Shown here piece after piece: positions 32,944-42,350 of a stretch of 64,000 bases of DNA (position 1 is its first letter; each line of letters begins with the position of its first letter). The DNA is taken from the NCBI RefSeq assembly GCF_004124325.1, contig NZ_QBDT01000001.1, positions 2,294,001-2,358,000 of the forward strand, read 5' to 3'. The notes below the pieces were generated by a model that saw nothing but the letters and a program-made list of their open reading frames with translations, was not told where the DNA came from and ran no database searches. The DNA comes from Streptomyces sp. L2. Its GTDB lineage: Bacteria; Actinomycetota; Actinomycetes; Streptomycetales; Streptomycetaceae. The translations under genes were made by a program, and so were the position numbers.

Positions 32944-33909
32944 TCAGCCGTTGGTGAGGACGATCTTCCCGAACTGCTCACCGGCGGCGAGCCGCTCGAA
33001 GCCCTCACGGGCCCGGTCCATCGGGAGTTCCTCGTCGATCACCGGGCGGATGCCGGTGGCGGCACAGAAGGAGAGCAGGTCCTCCAGCTCGTCCTTGGTG
33101 CCCATCGTGGAGCCGACGATCTTCAGTTCGAGGAAGAAGACCCGGGTCAGCTCGGCGTGCGAGGGCCGGTCGCCGCTGGTGGCACCGGAGATGACGATCG
33201 TGCCGCCGGGCCGCAGGGACTTCACCGAGTGGGACCAGGTGGCGGCGCCGACGGTCTCGATGACGGCGTCCACCCGCTGGGGCAGCCGCGCGCCGGACTC
33301 CATGGCCTCCACGGCCCCGAGCTCCAGCGCCCGCTTCCGCTTCGCCTCGTCCCGGCTGGTGGCGAAGACCCGCAGGCCGGCCGCCTTGCCGAGGACGATC
33401 GCGGCGGTGGCGACACCGCCGCCGGCGCCCTGCACGAGGACCGAGTCACCGGGCCGTACACCGGCGTTGGTGAACAGCATCCGGTACGCCGTCAGCCAGG
33501 CGGTGGGCAGGCAGGCGGCCTCCGCGAAGGACAGCTCCCTGGGCTTGGGCAGGATGTTCCAGGTAGGCACGGCGACCTGCTCGGCGAAGGTGCCCTGGTA
33601 GCGCTCGGTGAGGATGGAGCGGGGCTCCCTGGCGCCGACGCCGTGGCCGGACTGGCCGATGACGGAGTGCAGGACGACCTCGTTGCCGTCCTCGTCGACA
33701 CCGGCGGCGTCGCAGCCGAGGATCATCGGCAGCTTGTCCTCGGCGAGGCCCACGCCGCGCAGGGACCAGAGGTCGTGGTGGTTGAGGGAGGCGGCCCGGA
33801 CGTTCACGGTGCTCCAGCCGGGGCGGGCCTCGGGGGCCGGACGGTCCCCCAACTCAAGGCCGGAGAGCGGCTGGTCGCGGTCGATTCGGGCGGCGTAGAC
33901 AGCGAACAT
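32944..33909 (-). CDS. Zinc-type alcohol dehydrogenase / quinone reductase-like protein
   Basis: This 321-residue MDR-superfamily oxidoreductase has a GroES-like N-terminal domain (SLNHHDLWSLRGVGL, LPMILGCDAAGVD) and a Rossmann domain with the NAD(P) loop DSVLVQGAGGGVATAAIVLG. The catalytic-zinc Cys of alcohol dehydrogenases is not at its usual position, so a quinone-oxidoreductase-like, zinc-independent NADPH enzyme is more likely. The ATG at 33907-33909 begins MFAVYAARID, typical for the group. The substrate cannot be predicted. Confidence 0.88.
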   Translation of the reverse strand: MFAVYAARIDRDQPLSGLELGDRPAPEARPGWSTVNVRAASLNHHDLWSLRGVGLAEDKLPMILGCDAAGVDEDGNEVVLHSVIGQSGHGVGAREPRSILTERYQGTFAEQVAVPTWNILPKPRELSFAEAACLPTAWLTAYRMLFTNAGVRPGDSVLVQGAGGGVATAAIVLGKAAGLRVFATSRDEAKRKRALELGAVEAMESGARLPQRVDAVIETVGAATWSHSVKSLRPGGTIVISGATSGDRPSHAELTRVFFLELKIVGSTMGTKDELEDLLSFCAATGIRPVIDEELPMDRAREGFERLAAGEQFGKIVLTNG

Positions 33910-34274
33910 GGCTCGACCATAGGTGCGCACCCCGGCCGGCGGAACCAGGGCCCCCTGTGACACATACCCTCTTGCACAACCACACCCACCCGGCCCAGAG
34001 GGCCCTGCCCGGACTTTCCCCCGGCCTCCCGCCGGGGCCCGTAGCAAGCGGCCACCACCCCGACATCGGCCTCGTCCTCCACGCCCGGCTTCGCGCGCGG
34101 GAGTGGGAGTGCCCCCATCGCGGGGGGCGCGGCGCCCGCCCAGCACGGCGCCCGCCCAGCGCATCACCCGGCGCGCCGCCACCCGCCGGCCTTGTGCCGC
34201 CACCGCTGCCCAGCCCCGGCCGACTCAACAGACCTGGCGTCACCCGGTCGGGTGGGCGGGAGGGAGAAAAACGC
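33910..34274. other. Intergenic region with no visible gene
   Basis: About 365 bp separate the dehydrogenase start from the malic enzyme terminator. I find no convincing coding frame on either strand. It presumably contains the dehydrogenase promoter. Confidence 0.6.
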
Positions 34275-34304
34275 GATGGCCCCGCCCGAGCGGGCGGGGC
34301 CATC
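34275..34304 (-). terminator. Rho-independent terminator of malic enzyme
   Basis: A 14-bp arm (GATGGCCCCGCCCG) and its perfect complement are separated by AG. On the minus strand this is followed by GCGTTTTTCTCC, giving a U-rich tail, which is rare in this GC-rich genome. It begins 17 bases past the malic enzyme stop. Confidence 0.9.
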
Positions 34305-34320
34305 GGGACGCTGCCCGGTG

Positions 34321-35538
34321 CTACCGGCGGGCGACGCCCTCCGCTCGGGCGGCCGCGGCGACGGCCGCGGTCACGGCGGGGGCGACCCGCTCGTCGAACG
34401 GCGACGGGATCACGTAGTCGGCGGCGAGATCGTCGCCGACCACGGCGGCCAGCGCCTCGGCGGCGGCGATCTTCATGCCCTCGGTGATCCGGGAGGCCCG
34501 CACCTGCAGCGCACCCGCGAAGATCCCGGGGAACGCCAGTACGTTGTTGATCTGGTTCGGGAAGTCCGACCGCCCGGTCGCCACGACCGCCGCGTACTTG
34601 TGGGCGACGTCCGGGTGCACCTCGGGGTTCGGGTTGGCCATGGCGAACACGAACGCGCCCTCGGCCATGGAGGCGACGGCCGCCTCCGGGACCGTACCGC
34701 CGGAGACGCCGATGAAGACGTCGGCACCCGCTAGGGCGTCCTCCAGCGAACCGGTGAGGCCGGCCTTGTTGGTGAAGGTGGCGACCTCGCTCTTGACCGG
34801 CGTGAGGTCCTGCCGGTCCGACGAGATGATGCCCTTGCGGTCCGCCAGCGCCACGTCCCCGATGCCGGCCTCGACCAGCATCTTGGCGATGGCGACACCG
34901 GCCGCGCCGGCGCCCGAGATGACGGCCCGCAGCTGCCCGATCTCCCGGCCGCTCAGCCGCGCGGCGTTCCGCAGCGCGGCCAGCGTCACGACCGCCGTAC
35001 CGTGCTGGTCGTCGTGGAAGACCGGGATGTCGAGGCGCTCCTGCAGCTTGCGCTCGATCTCGAAGCACCGGGGCGCCGAGATGTCCTCCAGGTTCACTCC
35101 GCCGAAGGACGGGGCGAGCCGGACGACGGTCTCGACGATGTCGTCGGCGTCCGTGCAGTCGAGCGCGATCGGGACCGCGTCGACGCCGCCGAACTGCTTG
35201 AAGAGGATCGCCTTGCCCTCCATCACGGGGAGGGAGGCCTCGGGACCGATGTCCCCGAGACCCAGCACGGCCGTACCGTCGGTGACGACGGCCACCACCG
35301 AGGACTTCCACGTGTAGTCGTTGACCAGCTCGGGCTGGTCGGCGATCGCGGTGCACACGCGCGCCACACCGGGCGTGTACGCGAGGGAAAGGTCGTCCTT
35401 GTCGCGGACCGGCACCGTGGCCTGCACGGCCATTTTGCCTCCGCGGTGCAGCGCGAACACCGGATCGAAGGAATCGAGGGGCTCGGCCCCGTCCTGATCC
35501 GCACTGTCGCTGGGAGGATTGACGATCTCCGCTGCCAC
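34321..35538 (-). CDS. Malic enzyme (malate dehydrogenase, decarboxylating)
   Basis: This 405-residue enzyme converts malate to pyruvate and CO2 while reducing NAD(P)+. The malic N-terminal domain has [35 protein letters not shown] and the metal-binding DDQHGTAVV region. The NAD-binding domain has the dinucleotide loop [16 protein letters not shown]. From memory, the short Streptomyces form of this length (SCO5261 type) is NADP-dependent, which would supply NADPH for lipid and polyketide synthesis; the sequence alone does not settle it. The GTG at 35536-35538 has AAGGGG upstream. It is monocistronic with a strong terminator. Confidence 0.93.
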   Translation of the reverse strand: MAAEIVNPPSDSADQDGAEPLDSFDPVFALHRGGKMAVQATVPVRDKDDLSLAYTPGVARVCTAIADQPELVNDYTWKSSVVAVVTDGTAVLGLGDIGPEASLPVMEGKAILFKQFGGVDAVPIALDCTDADDIVETVVRLAPSFGGVNLEDISAPRCFEIERKLQERLDIPVFHDDQHGTAVVTLAALRNAARLSGREIGQLRAVISGAGAAGVAIAKMLVEAGIGDVALADRKGIISSDRQDLTPVKSEVATFTNKAGLTGSLEDALAGADVFIGVSGGTVPEAAVASMAEGAFVFAMANPNPEVHPDVAHKYAAVVATGRSDFPNQINNVLAFPGIFAGALQVRASRITEGMKIAAAEALAAVVGDDLAADYVIPSPFDERVAPAVTAAVAAAARAEGVARR

Positions 35539-36107
35539 TTTGTTGTACCCCTTAGGTATGCATGATTTGAGGGTCGACCACTCCTGGTGAGGGGTGGGCG
35601 GGCACCGCGCACGGCCCGATTGCCTGATACGGACGGGCACATACGCGACGGGCGCGCCGCACACGCGCCCTGAGCCCCGGATGAGGGGTGTAAAGAACCT
35701 TCTTACCGGACGGACGGCACCCGCGACGAGTCCATTAGGTGCAAGGTCACACTGGGAACCAGAAGGCCACACGAGGGTGACATGAGGCTGACACCCGCTG
35801 ACGTCCTGTGACATGTGACCGTTCAGTAACTGATGTATCGTGCAACGATTAACCACATCGTGAGATAGCCCGAAGATTTTCCGGCCGGAATGCCGGCGTT
35901 CCGCAGATGGTGCGGCCTTGGTGGGCCTGGCTGGACCGACATCACGGCGATCGGGGGTCACCCGTTATCCGATTTTGACATGGCGACTCACCTGGATGGC
36001 GTAGTCCGAATGGCAAGATGCCGTAAACCCACGAGGTCGCGACACCCGAAGGTGTGTGTTTCCGTCGACCCATCGGCAACTCTTCCCATCCGCCGGAGGA
36101 ACCCACG
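35539..36107. promoter_or_regulatory. Divergent promoter region, malic enzyme / amino-acid ABC transporter
   Basis: This 569-bp gap has no convincing gene. It is clearly less GC-rich between 35750 and 36000 and contains TGTGACATGTGACC around 35808 and several TTGACA-like and TATCGT-like boxes. It should hold both divergent promoters and any operators. I could not assign a specific regulator. Confidence 0.5.
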
Positions 36108-37067
36108 ATGACCGCAAGCTCCACCCGTCGTACGACCGCCCGCACCAGCACTGTCGCGGTTGCGGCGATCGCGGTCGCAAGCACCCTGATTCTCACCGGC
36201 TGCGGTGACCAGACCGACAAGAGCGGCGGCGACAGCGGCTCCAGCTCGTCCGCCTCGGCGCCGCTCGCCGCCAAGCTCCCCGCCGACATCCGCAAGGCGG
36301 GCGTCATCAAGGTGGGCTCCGACATCTCCTACGCCCCCGTCGAGTACATGCAGAGCGGCAAGGCCGTGGGCATCGACCCGGACGTCGCGGACGCCCTGGG
36401 CAAGCAGCTGGGCGTGCGGTTCGACTTCCAGAACGGCAAGTTCGACCAGCTCATCGTGGGTCTGCAGGCCAAGCGGTTCAACGTGATCATGTCCGCGATG
36501 AACGACACCAAGGACCGCCAGAACGGCATCGACTCCGCCAACGGCAAGAAGGTCGGCAACGGCGTCGACTTCGTCGACTACTTCACCGCGGGCACCTCGA
36601 TCCTCGTCCAGAAGGGCAACCCCAAGGGCGTCAAGTCGCTGGACGACCTGTGCGGCAAGGTCGTGGCACTGCAGAAGGGCACCACCTCCGAGGGCGTCGC
36701 CCGCACGCAGAGCAAGAAGTGCGAGAAGGACGGCAAGGGCGCCATCAAGCTGCAGACCTTCGACACCGACCCCGAGGCGCTGCTCCGTCTGAAGCAGGGC
36801 GCGTCGGTCGCGGACCTGAACGACTTCCCGGTCGCGGCGTACAACGCCAAGACCTCGGGCGGCGGCAAGGACTTCGAGGTCGTCGGCGACCAGGTGGAGG
36901 CGGGCCCGTACGGCATCGCCGTCAGCAAGGAGAACACCCAGCTGCGCGACGCCCTGCAGGCCGCGATGAACGCCATCATCAAGAATGGCGACTATGCGAA
37001 GATCATGCAGAAGTGGAACGTCACGGACGGTGCGGTGACCGAGGCGAAGATCAACGGCGGCTCCTGA
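36108..37067 (+). CDS. Polar amino-acid ABC transporter substrate-binding lipoprotein
   Basis: This 319-residue lipoprotein has a twin-basic n-region, a hydrophobic stretch and the lipobox LILTGC, with Cys about residue 28 as the lipidated residue, followed by a Ser/Gly-rich tether. The mature part is an SBP_bac_3 domain (GVIKVGSDISYAPVEYMQSG, GKFDQLIVGLQAKRFNVIMS), the class that binds glutamate, glutamine, arginine or other polar amino acids. GGAGGA precedes the ATG. It is followed 29 bp later by the permease gene and then the ATPase, a complete importer. Confidence 0.93.
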   Translation: MTASSTRRTTARTSTVAVAAIAVASTLILTGCGDQTDKSGGDSGSSSSASAPLAAKLPADIRKAGVIKVGSDISYAPVEYMQSGKAVGIDPDVADALGKQLGVRFDFQNGKFDQLIVGLQAKRFNVIMSAMNDTKDRQNGIDSANGKKVGNGVDFVDYFTAGTSILVQKGNPKGVKSLDDLCGKVVALQKGTTSEGVARTQSKKCEKDGKGAIKLQTFDTDPEALLRLKQGASVADLNDFPVAAYNAKTSGGGKDFEVVGDQVEAGPYGIAVSKENTQLRDALQAAMNAIIKNGDYAKIMQKWNVTDGAVTEAKINGGS

Positions 37068-37096
37068 ACCTCGGGCAACACTGAAGGGCAGTCATC

Positions 37097-38026
37097 GTGA
37101 CTGACACTGTCGACAAGGTTCCGGCGCCGATGGTGCCGCCGGAGCAGATCAAGGCCATACCGGTCCGCCACTACGGCCGCTGGGTGGCGGCCGTGGTGGT
37201 CATCGCGATCCTCGTGCTCATCGGGATCGCGTTCTCCAACGCGAAGATCAACTACAGCATCGTCCCGGACTACCTCACGGACGGGACGATTCTGTCCGGC
37301 GCCTGGCACACGCTGTACATCTCGGTGCTCGCCATGGCGCTCGGTCTCGGTCTGGGCGTGATCCTCGCGGTGATGCGGATGTCGTCGAACCCGGTCACGA
37401 GCACCGTGGCCTGGTTCTACGTCTGGTTCTTCCGCGGCACGCCGGTCCTGGTGCAGCTGCTGCTCTGGTACAACATCGCGCTCGTGTTCCCCATCCTGAA
37501 CCTGGGGTTCTACAAGGACGAGATGAACCAGGTCATGACGCCGTTCCTGGCCGCCCTGCTGGGTCTCGGCCTGAACGAGGCCGCCTACATGTCGGAGATC
37601 GTCCGGGCCGGCATCCAGTCGGTCGACCTCGGCCAGACGGAGGCCTCGCACGCCCTGGGCATGACGCAGGGCAAGACGCTGCGCCGGGTGATCCTGCCGC
37701 AGGCGATGCGGGTCATCGTGCCGCCGACCGGCAACGAGTACATCAACATGCTCAAGACGTCGTCGCTGGCCTACGTGGTCCAGTTCCCCGAGCTGCTGAA
37801 GCGGGCCACGGACATCTCCAGCACCTCGCTGGCGGTCGTGGAGATGTACTTCGTGGCGTCGATCTGGTACCTGATGCTGACCACGGTCTTCAGCATCGGC
37901 CAGTACTACCTGGAGCGCCGTTACGCCCGCGGTTCCTCGCGGAGCCTGCCGCCGACCCCGTTCCAGCGCCTGAAGAAGAACCTCCGCATGTTCGGTTCGT
38001 TCCGCCGTCCGGAGGTGGCCCGATGA
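37097..38026 (+). CDS. Polar amino-acid ABC transporter permease
   Basis: This 309-residue inner-membrane permease of the HisM/GlnP type has a first membrane helix near the N-terminus ([17 protein letters not shown]), four more in the core, and the cytoplasmic EAA loop that contacts the ATPase ([20 protein letters not shown]). As a single permease it probably forms a homodimer. The GTG at 37097 starts VTDTVDKV. It overlaps the ATPase gene by four bases (ATGA), so stoichiometric synthesis is expected. Confidence 0.95.
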   Translation: MTDTVDKVPAPMVPPEQIKAIPVRHYGRWVAAVVVIAILVLIGIAFSNAKINYSIVPDYLTDGTILSGAWHTLYISVLAMALGLGLGVILAVMRMSSNPVTSTVAWFYVWFFRGTPVLVQLLLWYNIALVFPILNLGFYKDEMNQVMTPFLAALLGLGLNEAAYMSEIVRAGIQSVDLGQTEASHALGMTQGKTLRRVILPQAMRVIVPPTGNEYINMLKTSSLAYVVQFPELLKRATDISSTSLAVVEMYFVASIWYLMLTTVFSIGQYYLERRYARGSSRSLPPTPFQRLKKNLRMFGSFRRPEVAR

Positions 38027-38823
38027 CCAGTCTGAGCAAGAACCTCTCCCAGGGCGCGAGCGGGCAGCCGATGGTCGTGGCCGAGGGCGTGCACAAGTCC
38101 TTCGGGCTCGCGCACATCCTCAAGGGCATCGACCTGGAGGTGAACGCGCGCGAGGTGTTCTGCCTCATCGGTCCGTCCGGTTCGGGCAAGTCCACCTTCC
38201 TGCGGTGCATCAACCACCTGGAGAAGATCAGCGCCGGCCGGCTCTACGTCGACGGCCAGCTGGTCGGCTACCGGCAGAAGGGCGACAAGCTCTACGAGCT
38301 GAAGGAGCACGAGGTCGCCGCCCAGCGGCGGGACATCGGCATGGTGTTCCAGCGCTTCAACCTGTTCCCGCACATGACGGCTCTGGAGAACGTCATGGAG
38401 GCGCCGGTCCAGGTCAAGCGGGAGTCGAAGGCGGTCGCCCGCGAGCGGGCCCAGCAGCTGCTGGACCGGGTGGGCCTCGGGGACCGTACGGGCCACTACC
38501 CGGCGCAGCTCTCCGGTGGCCAGCAGCAGCGTGTCGCCATCGCCCGCGCGCTGGCGATGCAGCCGAAGCTGATGCTGTTCGACGAGCCGACCTCGGCCCT
38601 CGACCCGGAGCTGGTCGGCGAGGTCCTCGACGTCATGCGGGACCTGGCGGAGGACGGCATGACGATGATCGTCGTCACGCACGAGATGGGCTTCGCCCGC
38701 GAGGTCGGCGACTCGCTGGTCTTCATGGACGACGGCGTGGTGGTCGAGTCCGGCCACCCGCGCGACGTGCTGACCAACCCGCAGCACGACCGGACGAAGT
38801 CGTTCCTGTCGAAGGTGCTCTGA
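38023..38823 (+). CDS. Polar amino-acid ABC transporter ATP-binding protein
   Basis: This 266-residue ABC ATPase of the GlnQ/HisP family drives the importer encoded by the two upstream genes. It has Walker [16 protein letters not shown] loop [15 protein letters not shown], signature [15 protein letters not shown], Walker [15 protein letters not shown] and the H-loop His in [11 protein letters not shown]. An insertion around residues 75-95 ([14 protein letters not shown]) between the Walker A region and the Q loop is found in a subset of actinobacterial members. It ends just before a strong palindromic terminator. Confidence 0.96.
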   Translation: MTSLSKNLSQGASGQPMVVAEGVHKSFGLAHILKGIDLEVNAREVFCLIGPSGSGKSTFLRCINHLEKISAGRLYVDGQLVGYRQKGDKLYELKEHEVAAQRRDIGMVFQRFNLFPHMTALENVMEAPVQVKRESKAVARERAQQLLDRVGLGDRTGHYPAQLSGGQQQRVAIARALAMQPKLMLFDEPTSALDPELVGEVLDVMRDLAEDGMTMIVVTHEMGFAREVGDSLVFMDDGVVVESGHPRDVLTNPQHDRTKSFLSKVL

Positions 38824-38849
38824 CCCGGCAGGCGCGGCAGGGGTACGGC

Positions 38850-38887
38850 GAGAGGGGCGGTACGGAGATCTCCGTACCGCCCCTCTC
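38850..38887. terminator. 38-bp perfect palindrome, bidirectional terminator
   Basis: GAGAGGGGCGGTACGGAGA is followed directly by its exact reverse complement, giving a 19-bp stem apart from the few innermost pairs that must open as loop. It separates the ABC operon from the convergent methyltransferase gene. Confidence 0.88.
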
Positions 38888-38896
38888 ACGTGCGGC

Positions 38897-39730
38897 TCAC
38901 TTGACGGCGAGCAGCAGGGTGTCCGAGGGGGAGCACCACACGGGCCGGGCCTCGCCGAAGCCCTTCTCGCGCAGCACGCGCGCGTGCCAGGCGGCGGAGG
39001 GCATGTCACCGTCCGCGTGTTCGCCGTAGATCTCGAAGCGGCGGGCGGTCGGCCCGGCGAGGACCGGGTCCTCGGCGGCGAGCTGCCACCACGCGGCCCA
39101 GTCCAGGGCGCCGTCGCGTTTGGCCTGATCCATGCGGGCGTGGCGCTGGGCGCGCTCCGCCGCGTTGATCCGGGGCGTGCTGTCGTCGATCATGTGGTCC
39201 GCGTTCATGAAGACACCGCCGTCGCGGACCAGCTCCGCGACCTGACCGTAGAGGGCCGCGAGGGGTTCGCTGTGCAGCCAGTGCAGGGCCGTGGCGGTCA
39301 GGACGGCGCCGTAGGAGCCGTACGGCAGTGCCGCCGGCCAGGCGGGGTCCTTGAGGTCGGCGGTGACGAAGGAGACGCGGTCGTCGCCCTCGAAGGTGCC
39401 GCGCGCGATGGCGAGGAGCGCCGGGTCGAGGTCGACGCCGGTGCTGGTGGCGCCGGGGAAGCGGGCGAGCAGCCGGGCGGTGATGGTGCCGGTGCCGCAG
39501 GCGAGGTCGAGCACACGCGGGGCCGTGCCGACGAGTGCCTCGACCATGTCGAGCATGATCGTGAAGCGTTCCTCGCGGTCCGGCATGTACCACTCCTGCT
39601 GCCGGTCCCAGCTCTCCTGCCAGGCGCCCCAGTCGGTCCCGGTACTCGTGGTCGCGCCCGTGGCCGCACTCGTGGCCGCACTCGTCTCCGTATGCGTGGC
39701 CGTGTTCGTGGTCGCGCCGCTGCCGCTCAT
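38897..39730 (-). CDS. Class I SAM-dependent methyltransferase
   Basis: This 277-residue protein has a Thr/Ala-rich N-terminal tail of about 30 residues and a class I methyltransferase core. Motif I is RVLDLACGTGTITARLLARF, the acidic strand end STGVDLDPALL, and motif IV sits at YGAVLTATALHWLHSE. It resembles trans-aconitate-type and ubiquinone-type small-molecule methyltransferases. No substrate is evident. The ATG at 39728-39730 is chosen for its GAGG site; it is divergent from the CGNR gene across 99 bp. Confidence 0.88.
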   Translation of the reverse strand: MSGSGATTNTATHTETSAATSAATGATTSTGTDWGAWQESWDRQQEWYMPDREERFTIMLDMVEALVGTAPRVLDLACGTGTITARLLARFPGATSTGVDLDPALLAIARGTFEGDDRVSFVTADLKDPAWPAALPYGSYGAVLTATALHWLHSEPLAALYGQVAELVRDGGVFMNADHMIDDSTPRINAAERAQRHARMDQAKRDGALDWAAWWQLAAEDPVLAGPTARRFEIYGEHADGDMPSAAWHARVLREKGFGEARPVWCSPSDTLLLAVK

Positions 39731-39829
39731 GGAACCTCGTCTCCCCTCGCACGCGTAATACCCTGAAAGCACGACCGGCTGTTACCCGACCGCAGACACG
39801 ACCCTAGAGCCCCTCCGTAAGGACTACAA

Positions 39830-40459
39830 GTGGAACTGGCCTATTACTCGGATTACGCCGTCCGCCTCGTCAACACCGAGGAACCGGCCCGGGGCAAGGA
39901 CTCCCTGACCTCGGTGGAGGCCGTCCGCGAGCTGTTCGGCGGCAACGCCTCGGCGGCCCGCCGCGCCACCGACGCCGACGTGACCCGCTTCCGCTCGGTC
40001 CGGGCCCGGCTGCGCGCGGTCTTCGAGGCGGCCGACCGGGGCGAGGAGACACCGGCCGTGGACCTGCTGAACTCCCTGCTGCTGGAGTTCCCGGTCAGCC
40101 CGCAGATCTCCGGCCACGACCACCGGGACGAGGACGGCCGCCCCCTGTGGCACATGCACCTGGCCGACCACCCGTCCAACGCCACCGCCGGCTACGCGGC
40201 CATCGCGGCGATGGGCCTGGCCTTCCACCTCACCGAGTACGGCGTCGACCGGCTGGGCCTGTGCCAGGCCCCGCCGTGCCGCAACGCCTACCTGGACACC
40301 TCCACCAACCGCTCCCGGCGCTACTGCTCCGACCGCTGCGCCACCCGCGCCAACGTGGCCGCCTACCGGGCTCGCAAGCGCCTGGAGGCCGACCGGTCCG
40401 ACAGCAGCGGCCGGGCGGCCGAGAACGCCCAGCGCGCCAGCGCCAGCGGCGAACGCTGA
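39830..40459 (+). CDS. CGNR zinc-finger protein, probable transcriptional regulator
   Basis: This 209-residue protein has an ABATE-like N-terminal domain (LVNTEEPARGKDSLTSVEAV) and a C-terminal CGNR-type zinc ribbon: LCQAPPCRNAYLDTSTNRS followed by RRYCSDRCATRANVAAYRAR supplies four Cys ligands. In this copy the CGNR tetrapeptide itself is degraded (CSDRCATR is kept). GTG at 39830 has TAAGGA upstream. Its last 97 bases overlap the convergent sodX gene, so the two messages are antisense at their ends. Confidence 0.9.
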   Translation: MELAYYSDYAVRLVNTEEPARGKDSLTSVEAVRELFGGNASAARRATDADVTRFRSVRARLRAVFEAADRGEETPAVDLLNSLLLEFPVSPQISGHDHRDEDGRPLWHMHLADHPSNATAGYAAIAAMGLAFHLTEYGVDRLGLCQAPPCRNAYLDTSTNRSRRYCSDRCATRANVAAYRARKRLEADRSDSSGRAAENAQRASASGER

Positions 40460-40797
40460 CCGGCGGGGCGGGGGCGGTACCGGAACCGGGCCCGGCCGAG
40501 GATCAGCTCCTCGGGTACGACGCCGTAGTCGGTGCTGTCGCCACCGGCGTACGGGTTGTCGCCGAGCACCCACCAGCCGCCCTCGCGCCGCTGCACGGCC
40601 CGCTTGACGACGAGCAGGTCCTGCTGGAAGGGATGGCGCAGGACGATCACGTCCCCCGGCCTGATCACGGCCCCGTACTGCAGCAGCAGCCGGTCCCCGT
40701 GCCGGAGGGTGGGCACCATGGACGGCCCCGTCACCTCGGCCAGGCCGAAGGGGGCCACGGCCCTCCCCCGCTCGGTGTCCTGCGACAGCTCCGGCAT
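40363..40797 (-). CDS. sodX: Nickel-SOD maturation protease SodX
   Basis: This 144-residue S24/S26-type peptidase removes the NiSOD N-terminal leader so that nickel can bind. The Ser nucleophile is in EVTGPSMVPTLRHGDRLLLQ and the general-base Lys in LLVVKRAVQRR, with WWVLGDNPYAGGDSTDYG as the conserved box of signal-peptidase-like enzymes. It has no membrane anchor, unlike true LepB. The ATG at 40795-40797 has GGGGAGG upstream. It is divergent from sodN with a 146-bp gap, the canonical sodX/sodN arrangement. Its 3' end overlaps the CGNR gene tail-to-tail. Confidence 0.92.
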   Translation of the reverse strand: MPELSQDTERGRAVAPFGLAEVTGPSMVPTLRHGDRLLLQYGAVIRPGDVIVLRHPFQQDLLVVKRAVQRREGGWWVLGDNPYAGGDSTDYGVVPEELILGRARFRYRPRPAGQRSPLALARWAFSAARPLLSDRSASRRLRAR

Positions 40798-40943
40798 CCC
40801 CGGCACCTCCCCGGTCCGTTCCTCCACCAGTCTCAGTCTGACCCTGGACTTTTGTCCTAAGCCCAAGGGGGCACTCGCGAAAACCCGTCCCTCAGGGAGT
40901 AATGTCCCACCTGAGAAGACGATCACGAGGAAGGAATGCTCCA

Positions 40944-41338
40944 TGCTTTCCCGCCTGTTTGCCCCCAAGGTCAAGGTCAGCGCGCACTGCGACCTGCCCT
41001 GCGGCGTGTACGACCCGGCCCAGGCCCGCATCGAGGCGGAGTCGGTGAAGGCCGTTCAGGAAAAGATGGCCGGCAACGACGACCCGCACTACCAGGCGCG
41101 CGCCACCGTCATCAAGGAGCAGCGCGCCGAGCTGGCGAAGCACCACGTCTCCGTCCTGTGGAGCGACTACTTCAAGGCCCCGCACTTCGAGAAGTACCCG
41201 GAGCTGCACCAGCTGGTCAACGACACCCTGAAGGCCCTCTCGGCCGCCAAGGCGTCCACCGACCCGGCGACGGGCCAGAAGGCCCTGGACTACATCGCCC
41301 AGATCGACAAGATCTTCTGGGAGACCAAGAAGGCCTGA
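40944..41338 (+). CDS. sodN: Nickel-containing superoxide dismutase
   Basis: This 131-residue pro-enzyme carries a 14-residue leader (MLSRLFAPKVKVSA), followed by the nickel-hook motif HCDLPCGVYDP. After cleavage, His1, Cys2 and Cys6 bind nickel. The rest forms a four-helix bundle that assembles as a hexamer and dismutates superoxide in the cytoplasm. AGGAAGG precedes the ATG. Streptomyces sodN is usually induced by nickel. No Nur-box assignment was made from the sequence. Confidence 0.98.
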
Positions 41339-41483
41339 TCTCTGGCCAGGCCGCCTGACCCGCGCTTTCGCGAGTCCGGCTACCTACCTGTCCGCACCCG
41401 GTCCGCAGCCCGCCGAACCCGGCGCCCGCCGCGGCCCGGGTGCGGTCTTCTTCCGCCGAGGAGCCACGACACCTGCTCACCGG

Positions 41484-41526
41484 CCTCTGGCCGCCACAGG
41501 GGGGACCTCCTCTGGCCGCCACAGGG
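41484..41526. repeat. 18-bp direct repeat between sodN and a methyltransferase gene
   Basis: CCTCTGGCCGCCACAGGG occurs at 41484-41501 and 41509-41526, 25 bp apart. It marks the left edge of the accessory patch. The surrounding 193-bp gap has no gene. Confidence 0.8.
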
Positions 41527-41531
41527 AAATC

Positions 41532-42350
41532 TCACCGGCAGCAGACGAGGATGCCGCCGAGGCACGTGATCTCGTACGCGCCGTGCCGCGCGATGTGGTC
41601 GGTGACCAGTGTGCGGGCGCGGTCGACCGTCGCGTCGAAGGGCACCTCGTGCTGGTCCGCCCAGGCACGGTACGAAGCCATGTGGGCAACCACAGGCTCT
41701 GGGTCGTGGACGGTGATGATCCCCGGCAGTTCGACGACCTCCACGCGGCTGAACTCCTCGCCGAGGAAGGCGGGCGCCTTCTCCAGGGAGAAGCGAGCGC
41801 TGAGCGAGATACGAGCCGGGCCCCGGTCGATGCCGAGGACGTCGCCGGCGGCCCGCTGCCAGAGGTCGTCGAGTTCGGCCTTGTCTCGGTCACTGTTGGT
41901 GGAGGCGATCACCAGCCCGTCACCGGCCACGATCCGGGCCAGTTCCCTGACCGCCTGGGGGATGTCGGGCACGTGGTAGAGCATGTGGAGCGCAAGGGCG
42001 GCGTCGACGCTGCCCGTCGCGAGCGGAAGCCTCGTGGCATCCGCCACGGCGACGGGGCCGGGGACATCGGCGAGGATGCCGGACGCGATGTCGAGACCGA
42101 GCAGGAACAGGTCCCCACGGTCCTGACGGAGCCGCTGGATGAACTTGCCGTTGCCGCAGCCGACGTCGACGACGCGCCCGCGTACATCGCCCAGCCTCTC
42201 GGCGACGAGGCCGGGCAGATCGTACCGGGGCGTCTGCCACTGGTAGAGCGACTGCCGGGCGGCCAGGTCCCGGTCTCCGTTGTAGGCGCTGCCCACCAAG
42301 CGGGCCCGGTCAGTGACAGCGGCGTCGCGGGCGGCGGACAAATCGGTCAC
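41532..42350 (-). CDS. Class I SAM-dependent methyltransferase behind a truncated regulator
   Basis: This 272-residue methyltransferase has motif I RVVDVGCGNGKFIQRLRQDR, the acidic end LGLDIASGILADV, and ADATRLPLATGSVDAALALH for the post-I region; it resembles UbiE/Coq5-like enzymes. The GTG at 42348-42350 overlaps the stop of the upstream XRE/TPR fragment by four bases (GTGA), so it was part of a two-gene unit. With the upstream gene truncated, its expression may have changed. Substrate unknown. Confidence 0.85.
   Translation of the reverse strand: MTDLSAARDAAVTDRARLVGSAYNGDRDLAARQSLYQWQTPRYDLPGLVAERLGDVRGRVVDVGCGNGKFIQRLRQDRGDLFLLGLDIASGILADVPGPVAVADATRLPLATGSVDAALALHMLYHVPDIPQAVRELARIVAGDGLVIASTNSDRDKAELDDLWQRAAGDVLGIDRGPARISLSARFSLEKAPAFLGEEFSRVEVVELPGIITVHDPEPVVAHMASYRAWADQHEVPFDATVDRARTLVTDHIARHGAYEITCLGGILVCCR

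Noticed and set aside
35539..36107. GlnR-type or Crp-type operator upstream of the amino-acid transporter
   Set aside because: GTAAC and GTGCAAC elements are present, but spacing does not fit the GlnR consensus, and TGTGACATGTGACC is not a Crp palindrome.
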